Positions 25,205-34,400 of a stretch of 64,000 nt of DNA are shown here, in pieces. Source of the stretch: Actinomycetota bacterium (GTDB lineage Bacteria > Actinomycetota > Actinomycetes > Propionibacteriales > Propionibacteriaceae); assembly GCA_020161015.1 (NCBI GenBank), contig JAIUOT010000053.1, forward strand, positions 44,066 to 108,065, read 5' to 3'. Below the pieces are notes generated by a model. It did not search any database and had not been told where the DNA came from. It saw nothing but the letters and a program-made list of their open reading frames with translations. The position numbers and the translations under genes are program-made. The stretch's first letter is position 1; each line of letters opens with the position of its first letter.

Positions 25205-26176
25205 ATGCTCCCGTTCGCCGAACTGCACCTCCACCTCGAGGGCACGCTCGAGCCGGAGATGGTGTTCGAGCTGGCCGAGCGCAACCGGGTTGCGCTGCCC
25301 TGGCGGGACCCGGACGACCTGCGCGGGCGCTACTCCTACGGGTGCCTCCAGGACTTCCTCGACCTGTACTACGCGAACATGGCGGTGCTGCGCACCGAGG
25401 CCGACTTCGCCGAGCTGACCGACGCCTACCTCGCCCGCGCCGCGCGGGCCGGCGTGGTGCGTGCAGAGGTGTTCTGCGACCTCCAGGCGCACACGGCGCG
25501 TGGCGTGCCGGCGCCGGTCGTGCTGTCCGGGGTGGCGGACGCCCTCGGGCGCGCGGAGGCCGACCACGGCGTGAGCGCCGGGCTGATCCTGACCTTCCTC
25601 CGCCACCTGCCCGCAGAGGACGCGGCCCGCAGCTACGCCGAGGCGATCGCGACCGGGGTGGACCTGCTGGGCGTGGGCCTGTGCTCCTCCGAGATCGGGT
25701 TCCCCGCCGCGCCGTTCGCCGACCTGTACGCGCAGGCCAGGGCCGACGGCCTGCACACGGTCGCCCACGCCGGCGAGGAGGGCGGGCCGGACTCCGTGTG
25801 GGAGGTGCTGGAGCACCTGCGGGTCGAGCGGGTGGACCACGGGATCCGGGCGATGTCGGACCCGCGGCTCGTGCGCCACCTCGCCGAGCGGCGCATCCCG
25901 CTCACCGTCTGCCCACTGTCGAACGTGCGCCTGCGCGCCGTCGGCGAACTGTCCACGCACCCGCTCCCGGCAATGCTGGACGCGGGGCTGGTGGCCTGCG
26001 TGAACTCCGACGACCCGGCCTACTTCGGGGGCTACCTCGACGACAACATCGCCGCGGTCACCGACGCGTTCGGCCTGACGCCCGACCAGGTGGCCACGCT
26101 GGCGCGCAACAGCATCGAGGCGTCTTTCCTGCCGGCCGCCGACAAGCAGCGCCTGCTCTCCGCCGTCCCCGCCTGA
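25205..26176 (+). CDS. Adenosine/adenine deaminase family protein (adenine deaminase-like)
   Basis: A 323-residue zinc amidohydrolase of the adenosine deaminase family. Metal and catalytic residues are His8 and His10 (ELHLHLEG), His188 and Glu191 (VAHAGEEGG) and Asp269-Asp270 (NSDDPAYFGGY). The SDDPAYFGGY ending and GVGLCSSEIGFPA resemble the adenine deaminase branch rather than the adenosine deaminase branch, which usually has NTDDP. The expected reaction is therefore adenine to hypoxanthine in purine salvage; this assignment is from motif memory. AGGAGG lies eight bases before ATG. A GTG 14 codons upstream is less likely. Confidence 0.85.
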   Translation: MLPFAELHLHLEGTLEPEMVFELAERNRVALPWRDPDDLRGRYSYGCLQDFLDLYYANMAVLRTEADFAELTDAYLARAARAGVVRAEVFCDLQAHTARGVPAPVVLSGVADALGRAEADHGVSAGLILTFLRHLPAEDAARSYAEAIATGVDLLGVGLCSSEIGFPAAPFADLYAQARADGLHTVAHAGEEGGPDSVWEVLEHLRVERVDHGIRAMSDPRLVRHLAERRIPLTVCPLSNVRLRAVGELSTHPLPAMLDAGLVACVNSDDPAYFGGYLDDNIAAVTDAFGLTPDQVATLARNSIEASFLPAADKQRLLSAVPA

Positions 26177-26207
26177 CGCGCACGGCCGGGAACCGGCGCT
26201 CGGCGGG

Positions 26208-26732
26208 TCAGAGGTTGCGGACCCACGCGTCGGCGAGGGGCCACAGGAACGGCACCTGGTCGGCCTCGATGAGCGCGATGACCACCGCCACGACGGTCCA
26301 GCCGATCCAGGCGCCGAGCACGTCGACGATCCGGTTCGCGAGGATCTCGTTCTCCCCGAAGCCCGGCACGTACTTCTCGAAGAACTCCCAGGCGATCGTG
26401 ATGACCGCGACCAGCAGCAGGGGTACGCCCCACAGGCCGAACATGCAGCCGGCGGTCGCGTGGACCCACGACCAGCGGTCGAAGGCCACCCGGTCGATGT
26501 CCTGGGGTCCGTCGCCCTTCTTGGCGACGATGTCGCGATAGCCCAGCAGCAGGGCGAACACCACCCAGGCGACGGTGCCGGTGATCCGGATGACCCAGGT
26601 GACGGTGCTCACCCGCGGGTCGAACGTGGCCAGTGACAGGCCGAGGAAGACCAGGACGACGACGGCGAACCCGATAGCGCTCGCCCACGGGACCCCGAAC
26701 GGGGAGTTCTTCTGCACCACTGCTTCGGACAT
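26208..26732 (-). CDS. Four-helix integral membrane protein of unknown function
   Basis: A 174-residue protein with four hydrophobic helices, at about residues 16-36, 45-66, 90-112 and 133-155. The loop between helices 3 and 4 has ITIAWEFFEKYVPGFGENE, whose WE..E pattern recalls DUF2585-like membrane proteins, but the match is weak. Start MSEAVVQKN is chosen over the longer frame because the upstream part has no hydrophobic or conserved character. GGGAGG lies 12 bases upstream, rather far. It is convergent with the deaminase gene. Function unknown. Confidence 0.68.
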   Translation of the reverse strand: MSEAVVQKNSPFGVPWASAIGFAVVVLVFLGLSLATFDPRVSTVTWVIRITGTVAWVVFALLLGYRDIVAKKGDGPQDIDRVAFDRWSWVHATAGCMFGLWGVPLLLVAVITIAWEFFEKYVPGFGENEILANRIVDVLGAWIGWTVVAVVIALIEADQVPFLWPLADAWVRNL

Positions 26733-27215
26733 GGCGGCCGATCCCTCCCGAGCCCCCACGGGCTCGTCGTCACCAGCGTGCTCCCCGGCCCGCGTGCCCG
26801 CACTGGGCAAGTGTTCTCGCCCCACCGCGGTATCAGGAGGCCGGCATCGGGCCTCGGGCAGGTGGGCCGCGGCGGTGGCTCACCGGCTTGTCAGGCGCCG
26901 TCTCGGCTGGGGCCTTCCGGCGCCTGACAAGCCGGGAGGGGTGACGGCCGCCGGTTGGACCCCGGGACTCCCGTGCGCGAAAAGCGCACCTCAATTCACC
27001 ACTCACGCAACCCCGTGCCCACCGGACGGGGCGGCCGCGACGTGCTCCAGTTCACGTCGGCCACTCCACCACGCGTCCTGCCGGGGGTGCGTTCCCACCT
27101 GTCGAGCACTCATCCTCGGCGGGATCGACGAGGTCGGCAAGGTCAGAGGATTGCCACCGCACGACGGGTGGGGCTGCCCTCGGGATTTCACCGGTGCGGG
27201 TGTACCCTCCCGCCG
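26733..27215. other. Gene-free stretch with a long hairpin
   Basis: No convincing gene on either strand; frames present are short and have unnatural composition. The region contains the 17-bp hairpin listed at 26883-26935 and a small GTGCGC-gaaaa-GCGCAC stem near 26970. No tRNA T-loop signature was found. Confidence 0.6.
26883..26935. repeat. Perfect 17-bp inverted repeat
   Basis: CCGGCTTGTCAGGCGCC at 26883-26899 is the exact reverse complement of GGCGCCTGACAAGCCGG at 26919-26935, with a 19-base loop. No T-tract follows on either side, so it is not a standard terminator. It could be a repeat element, a protein-binding dyad or the end of a lost mobile element. Confidence 0.85.
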
Positions 27216-27497
27216 TCAGGCGAGCAGGTCGGCGTAGCCGGGGTTCCGGTCGAACCAGTGCACCACGTACGGGCAGACCGCGCGGACGCGCCACCGGCCC
27301 GCGGCGCGCACGTCGTCCATCGCGTACCGGACGAGCCGTCCGGCGACGCCCCGTCCGCCGACCTCCGGCAGGACTTCGGTGTGGTCGAAGGCTGCCACGT
27401 CGCCAGTCAGTTCGTAGTGCGCCTCCCCGACCGCGCGGCCGTCGATGAGCACCTCGTAGCGATTCGCCTCGCGGTCGTGGCGGAACTCCTCTGCCAT
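27216..27497 (-). CDS. Small GNAT acetyltransferase (COG2388, YidJ-like)
   Basis: A 93-residue minimal GNAT domain. Recognisable parts are AHYELTGDVAAFDHTEVLPE, then GRGVAGRLVRYAMDDVRAAG, and the closing CPYVVHWFDRNPGYADLL. This compact form lacks the N-terminal helices of usual GNATs and is widespread and uncharacterised. GGGAG lies five bases before the chosen ATG. Confidence 0.88.
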   Translation of the reverse strand: MAEEFRHDREANRYEVLIDGRAVGEAHYELTGDVAAFDHTEVLPEVGGRGVAGRLVRYAMDDVRAAGRWRVRAVCPYVVHWFDRNPGYADLLA

Positions 27498-27587
27498 GGC
27501 GGCTCCCGTCCTCCGGCCCCACGGCCGGTGCTGCAACTGTCGCACCCCGCACCAGGTCGGCGGGGCCACCCACCCCTTACCCACCGC

Positions 27588-27593
27588 TATGGT
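27588..27593 (+). promoter_or_regulatory. Candidate -10 element for a leaderless transcript
   Basis: TATGGT ends six bases before the GTG start of the amidase gene, leaving no room for a ribosome-binding site. This spacing is what leaderless actinobacterial mRNAs show. A -35-like TTACCC sits at a poor distance, so the call is tentative. Confidence 0.4.
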
Positions 27594-27599
27594 CTACGG

Positions 27600-28466
27600 G
27601 TGCGAACCCAGGGCGTGGCCGCGCACCCGGCGCTCCGGGCAGGGGCGCTCGCCCTGGCCGCGACCGTGCTCGTGGGGTGCCAGGCCGTCGCCGGGGTGAC
27701 GCCGACCCCGGTGTCCGCGGTGTCCGGCGCCTCCCCCGCCACCGCCACCGCCGTGGCCCCGGCCACCGCCACCGAGCCCTCCCCGGGGTCGCAGCACGCG
27801 ACGCCGGAGGCGCCGTTGGCGGGGCGCGTGATCGTCATCGACCCCGGGCACAACGGGGTCTGGACGCGTCGCGAACTGCGAGAGGTGCCCAGCGGGAACG
27901 GGCGCACGAAACCCTGCAACTCCTCGGGGACCGCCACCAACGACGGCTACCCCGAGCACGCCTACAACTGGGCCCAGGCGAAGGCGCTGGCCGCCGCGCT
28001 GCGCGCCCGCGGCGCCCGGGTGCTGCTGACCCGTCCGGACGACCACGGCGAAGGGCCGTGCGTGAACCGGCGATCGACGCTCGCCAACGACGAGCGGGCG
28101 GACGCGCTGGTGTCGATCCACGCCGACGGCAGCTTCGCGTCGGGGGCTCGTGGGTTCCACGTGATCGTGAGCACCACCATGGCGGGCGGCTCCCCGGTCG
28201 AGAAGGCGTCCCTCGCGCTGGCCAGGACGCTGCGGCACGCGCTGGAGAACGGGACGCCGATGCCCCGCTCCACCTACATCGGAGAGGGCAGCGCGCTCAG
28301 CCTGCGCAGCGACCTCGGCACCCTCAACCTGTCGAGGCGGACGGCCGTGATGCTCGAGATGGGCAACATGCGCAACGCCAGGGACGCCCGCCTGCTGCGC
28401 TCGGCGTCCTTCCGCGAGAAGGCGGCCGAGGCCCTGGCGGACGGCCTGGTGGCCGCGCTCGCCTGA
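27600..28466 (+). CDS. Lipoprotein N-acetylmuramoyl-L-alanine amidase (Amidase_3)
   Basis: A 288-residue peptidoglycan amidase that cuts between N-acetylmuramic acid and the stem peptide. Lipobox LVGC (Cys27) anchors it outside the membrane. A Pro/Ala/Thr linker precedes the Amidase_3 domain from about residue 78. Zinc and catalytic residues appear in VIVIDPGHNG, DALVSIHADG and the glutamate of VMLEMGNMRN. GTG at 27600 gives a complete signal peptide. The gene runs convergently into the giant surface protein gene with nine bases between stop codons, within a short TGAGCC/GGCTCA palindrome. Confidence 0.9.
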   Translation: MRTQGVAAHPALRAGALALAATVLVGCQAVAGVTPTPVSAVSGASPATATAVAPATATEPSPGSQHATPEAPLAGRVIVIDPGHNGVWTRRELREVPSGNGRTKPCNSSGTATNDGYPEHAYNWAQAKALAAALRARGARVLLTRPDDHGEGPCVNRRSTLANDERADALVSIHADGSFASGARGFHVIVSTTMAGGSPVEKASLALARTLRHALENGTPMPRSTYIGEGSALSLRSDLGTLNLSRRTAVMLEMGNMRNARDARLLRSASFREKAAEALADGLVAALA

Positions 28467-28475
28467 GCCGTCGGC

Positions 28476-31400
28476 TCACTCCTGCTCGCGCCGCTTCCGT
28501 CCCACCACCAGCAGGCCCGCGCCGGCGGCGAGGGCGACCAGCCCGACGCCGAGCGCGCCGAGGTCGGCACCGGTGTAGGCCAGGCCGCCACCGCTCGTCC
28601 CGCCGTGGCCGTCTCCGTCGTCGTCGTGGGTCGGGTCGACCACGGCCGGGGTGGTCACCAGCGCCGCCGTGCAGGTCTCGGGGCAGGAGCCGCCCGCGCC
28701 CGGGACGGCGGTGTTGGTGAACGAGGCGTTGTAGGCGTCCTCGTCGACGGTGACGGTGTAGGCGAGGGTCGCCTCCTCACCCGGCTGGAGCGTCGGGACC
28801 GCCCAGGTGAGCACGGTGCCGTTCAGGGTCGCCCCGTCGGGCAGTCCGCCGAGCACAGCCCAGGCGAGCACGTCGGTGAGGTCGTCGGTCACGGTGGCCC
28901 CGGTCACCACGGCGCGCGAGGTGTTGCGCACGCGCAGGGTGTAGGTGACGTCGCTGCCGGGCACCACGGTGCTGCCGGCCACCGGGTCGGACGTCTTCGA
29001 CAGCGACCAGGCCGGGCTGAAGTGCTCGGTGAGGCAGTCGTTCGCCCCGGGCTGGAGGCCGTCGAGCCCGGCCGCGCACGCGACGGCGCCGGCGCCCTCG
29101 CCCCGGGCAGCGTTGGCGAGCGTGCTGCCGAACGCGTCGTCGGAGACGACCACCGAGTAGCGGAGCTCGGCGGTGCCGCCGACCGGCACGTCGGGCACCG
29201 ACCAGGTGAGCTGGTCGCCGTCGAGGGCGGCACCCTCGGGCAGGGCGCCGGTCAGGGCGGCGTCGTCGAGCAGGTCGGACATGTCGTCGTGGACGATCGC
29301 ACCGGTGACCACCACCGGGCCGGTGTTGGTGACGGTGAGCGTGTAGGTGATCACGTCACCGGGCACGACGGTGGCGCCGCTGCCGGGGTCGCTGGACTTG
29401 GCCAGCGTCCAGGCCGCGGTGTAGGCGGTGGTCTCGCAGCCGTCCACGACACAGGTGCCACCGACGCCGGCGGGAACGGCCTGGTTGTGCAGCGTGACGC
29501 CCCGGGCGTCGTCGGCCACCCGCACCTGGTAGGTGAGCTGGGCGGTGGCGCCCGGAGCGATCTCCGGCACCGCCCAGGTGAGCGTGGTGCCGTCGAGCGT
29601 GCCGCCCTCGGGCACGGCGACGAGGGACGCGTGGTCGAGGACGCCGGAGAGGTCGTCGGTGACGGCCGCGCCGGTGAGCGCCGTCCACGCCCGGTTGGTG
29701 ACCGTGAGCGTGTAGGTGATCACGTCGCCCGGCGACACCACGGCGCCCGGAGCGGCGTCCGAGGTCTTCTGCAGCGTCCACGACGGCGTGTAGGCCGTGG
29801 TGCTGCACCCGTCGGGGCACGTGCCGCCGGCGGAGGTCGGGGAGGCGGTGTTCGTCACCCGCGCACCGGCGGCGGTCACGGTCGCGGTGTAGGTGACGGT
29901 GGCGCTGCCGCCGACCGGCACGTCGGGGACCGCCCAGGCCAGCGCGTCGCCGTCCCGGGTGAGCCCGGCCGGCAACGCGCCCAGGGTGGCGTCGTCCACC
30001 ACGTCGGAGACGTCGTCGGACACCGTCGCACCGCTCAGCACGACCGGGCCGGTGTTGGTCACCGTCAGCGTGTAGGTGATCACGTCGCCGGGCTGGAGCA
30101 GGGCCGCCGGGCCGCGGTCGCTGGTCTTGGCCAGCGTCCAGGCCACCGAGTGGGACGTGGTCGTGCAGGTCGCGCAGGACCCACCCACACCCACCGGGGA
30201 CACCGTGTTGGTGATCGTCGCACCATCAGCAGTCACCGTCACCGGATACGACACCGATGCCGTCTCGTGCGCGGCCAGGGTCGGGATCGCCCACGTCAGC
30301 GTCCCACCCTCCAGGCTCACACCCGCCGGCAACGCACCCAGCGTCGCATCGTCCAGCACATCCGACAGGTCATCAGAAGCCGACGCACCAGCCACCACAC
30401 CATCGGAGGTGTTCACCGCGGTCAGCGTGTAGGTGATCACATCACCCGGCACCACGACCGCCGGCGCATCCGACGACTTCGACAACGTCCACGCCGGAGT
30501 GTGGGTGAGCGTCGCGCACGAACCCGCGCACGACCCACCCACCGACGAGGGGGACGCCGTGTTCCGCAGGCTCACGCCCAGCGCATCCGGCCTCACCGTC
30601 GCGGAGTAGTCCAGCGACACCGACGCACCCGGCGCCACGTCCGGCACCGCCCAGGTCAGCGTCGAACCCGCCACCGAAGCACCGGCCGGCAACACACCCA
30701 GCTCGGCGTCATCCAGCACATCGGACAAGTCATCACTCACCGACGCCCCCTGCAACACCGCCGGACCCGTGTTCGTCACCGTCAACGTGTAGGCCACCGT
30801 GTCACCCGGGGCGACGGTCGCGCCGTCCAGCGGCGACGACTTCGCCAGCGTCCACGACGGCGTGTAGGTGGTCGTGGAGCACCCGTCGGGGCAGGTTCCG
30901 CCGGTCGAGGCCGGGGTCGCGGTGTTGCGCAGGGTCGCCCCCGCCACGGTGACCGTCGCGGTGTACGTGACGCTCGCCGTCGCTCCCGGAGCCACCGCGG
31001 GCACCGCCCAGGTGAGCGTGTCGCCGTCCCGGCTCAGCCCGTCGGGCAGGGTGCCGAGAGTGGCCTCGTCCACCACGTCGGAGACGTCGTCGGACACGAT
31101 CGCACCGTTCAGCGGGGCCGGGCCGGTGTTCGTCACGGAGAGCGTGTAGCCGACCGTGCTGCCGGGTGCGACGACCGCGCCGGACGCCGGGTCGGAGGTC
31201 TTCGCCAGCGTCCACGACGGCGTGTACTGGGTGGTGGAGCAGCTGGTGCACGCGCCGGCGTCGCCCACCGGGGCGACGGTGTTGGTGATCGTTGCGCCGT
31301 CCGCGGTCACCACGGCGGTGTAGCTCACCGACGCGGACGCGCCGGGCGCGAGTTCGGGGATCGACCAGGTGAGGGTGTCGCCCAGCAGCGTGAGCTGCGG

Positions 31401-34400
31401 GGAGCTGAACGACACCGTGGCGTCGTCGACCACGCCCGACAGGTCGTCGCGGGCGAAGGCGCCCGACACAACCGCGCCGGAGGTGTTGGTGGCGGTGAGG
31501 GTCCAGGTGATGGTGTCACCGGGCTCGACGATCGCGCCGTTGCCGGGGGTGCTCGACTTGGCGAGCGTCCAGGCGCCGGTGTGGGCGACGGTGGTGCAGG
31601 CGCCGGCGCACGAGCCGCCGGTGGTGGCCGGGGACGCGCTGTTGGCCAGGGTGGCGCCGGTCGCGCCCGCGTCCACGACGGCGGTGTAGGTGACGGACGC
31701 CGTTCCGCCGACCGGCACCTCCGGCACCGACCAGGTGAGGGTGTCGCCGGTGCGGACGAGGCCGGCCGGCAGCGCGCCCAGAGTGGCGTGCCCGACGAGA
31801 CCGGACAGGTCGTCGGACGCCTCGGCGCCGGTCAGCGGTGCTGCGCCGGTGTTGGTCACCGTGAGCGTGTAGGTGAGGGTGTCACCCGGGGCGACGGTGG
31901 CGCCGTCGGCCGGGGTCGAGGTCTTGGCCAGCGTCCAGGCCGGGGTGGCCTGCGTGGTGGTGCAGCTGTCGCAGCGCCCACCGCTGGTCACCGGGGCGGC
32001 CGTGTTGGTGAGCGTCGCGCCGGAGGATCCGGCGGCCACGGTGGCGGTGTAGCCGACCGACACCGTGCCGCCGACCGGCACGTCGGGGACGGCCCACAGC
32101 AGGGTGGTGCCGGTACGGGAGAGCCCCGCGCCGAGGTCGCCCACCAGGGCGTCGTCCAGCACGTCGGACAGGTCGTCGGCCACGACGGCGCCGGACACCG
32201 TGACCGGGCCGGTGTTGGTGAGGGTCAGCGTGTAGTGGATCGCCTGCCCGGGCAGCACCTGGGCGCCCGCGTCCGCGCTCTTGGAGAGCGTCCACGCGCC
32301 GGTCGACTGGGTGGTCGCGCACCCGCCGGTGCAGCGTCCGCCTGCTCCCACGGGCACCACCGAGTTCACCACGGTCACGCCGTCGGCGCCCGTCTTCACG
32401 GTGGCTGTGTAGGTGACGCTCGCGTGCTCGCCGGGGGCGAGGGTCGGGATGGCCCAGGTCAGCGTGGTGCCTGAGAGGTCGAGACCGTCGGCGGTGGCCG
32501 AGACCACCGCGTGCGGCAGGACCCCGGACAGGTCGTCCACCGCGAGCGCTCCACGGATCTCCGCCTGGGAGGTGTTGGTGGCGGTCAGCGTGTAGGTGAT
32601 CACGTCACCGGGCGCCACCGTCGCCCCCGTCGCCGGGTCGGAGGACTTCTCCAGCGTCCAGGACGGGGTGTGCGCGACGGTGGCGCAGGTGTCGGGACAG
32701 GTGCCGCCGACGCTGTCCGGGGCGGCCGTGTTGGCCAGCCGGACGCCGTCCGCGCCGGCCTTCACGACCACGCGGTAGGCCAGCGTCGCCGTGGCGCCGG
32801 GGGCGACCTCGGGCACCGCCCAGTCCAGGGTGGTGCCGGTCAGCGTCGCGCCGGCGGGCACCGCCGGGAGGTCGGCGTCGTCGAGCACGTCGGACAGGTC
32901 GTCGGTGACGCGGGCGCCGGTGAGCGCGAACGGACCGGTGTTGGTGACGGTGAGCGTGTAGTCGAGCGTGGCGCCGGGGGTGACGGTGGCACCCGGTCCG
33001 GCGCTACTGGCCTTCGCCAGGGTCCAGGACGGCGTGTACTGCGTCGTAGTACACGTGGCGCAGCTCCCCCCGGTGGAAGCGGCCTCCGCGGTGTTGAGCA
33101 GGGTGGCGCCGAGGGCGTCGTCGTGCACCCGCGCGGCGTAGGTGACCGAGGCGGTGCCGCCGACCGGCACGTCCGGCACCGCCCAGGTGAGGGTGGTCCC
33201 GGACCGGGTCAGCCCGGACGGGAGGCTGCCGAGATCGGCGTCGTCGACCAGGGCGGAGACGTCGTCGGTGACCGTCGCGCCGGCGACGGCGACCGGGCCG
33301 GTGTTGGTCACGGTGAGCGTGTAGTGCACGGTGTCGCCCGGGCTCACCACGGTGGTGGCGTCCGTGGTCTTCGCCAGCGACCACTGCGGGCTGTAGGCGA
33401 CGGTGGAGCATCCCGTGCCGCAGGTGCCGCCCTCGCCGTGCGGGGTGACGCCGTTGGTGATCACGGCGCCGTCGGCGCGCACCCGCGCGGTGTAGGTCAC
33501 GGTGCGGGTCTGGCCGGGGGCCAGCGTCGGGACGGCCCAGGTGAGGGTCGTGCCGTCCCGGGTGAGCTCGTCGCTGGTCGCGGTGACGTCCGCGCCGGCG
33601 AGCACTCCGGACAGGTCGTCGACCGCGGTGGCGCCGGTCACCGGGACACTCGAGGTGTTGGTGGCGGTCAGCGTGTAGGTGATCGTCCCGCCGGAGGCGA
33701 CCGTCGCGCCCGAGGCCGGGTCGGACGTCTTCTCCAGCGTCCAGCCGGGCGTGCTCGACGTCGTGGTGCACTCCAGGCAGCGCCCGCCGGGCCCGACCGG
33801 GCTCGCGGTGTTGCGCAGGGTGGCGCCGTCGGCGTCGACCGTCACCTTGTAGGCCAGCGTGGCCGTCGCCCCGGGGGCGACGTCGGCGACCGGCCAGGTC
33901 AGCGTGGTGCCGGACAGGGTCGCCCCGTCGGGCACGGCCACCAGCGTCGCGTCGTCGAGCACGTCGGACAGGTCGTCGACGGCGCTCGCGCCGTGCAGCG
34001 TCGCCGGACCCGTGTTGGTCACGGTGAGCGTGTAGGTGATCGTGTCACCGGGGTGGACGACCGCGCCCGCGTCACTGGCCTTGGCCAGCGTCCAGGCCGG
34101 CGTGGTGGCCGTGGTGGTGCAGCTGGTGCAGCTGCCGCCCGCGGAGGCCGGGGACGCGGTGTTGGCGAGCGTCGCGCCGCGGGCGTCGGCGTCGACGGTC
34201 ACGGTGTAGGTGACGGACGCGGTGTCGCCGGGAGCGACGGTCGGCACCGCCCAGGTGAGGGTGTCGCCGGTACGGGTCAGCCCCGCGGGCAGGGTGCCGA
34301 GGGCGGCGTCGTCGACGAGGCCGGAGAGGTCGTCGGTGACGGTCGCGCCGGTGAGCGGAGCCGGACCGGTGTTGGTCACGGTGAGGGTGTAGCCCACCAC

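Noticed and set aside
26940..27200. A tRNA or attachment site in the gene-free stretch
   Set aside because: No GGTTCGA-type T-loop and no CCA-proximal acceptor stem could be found; only a small GTGCGC/GCGCAC hairpin is present.
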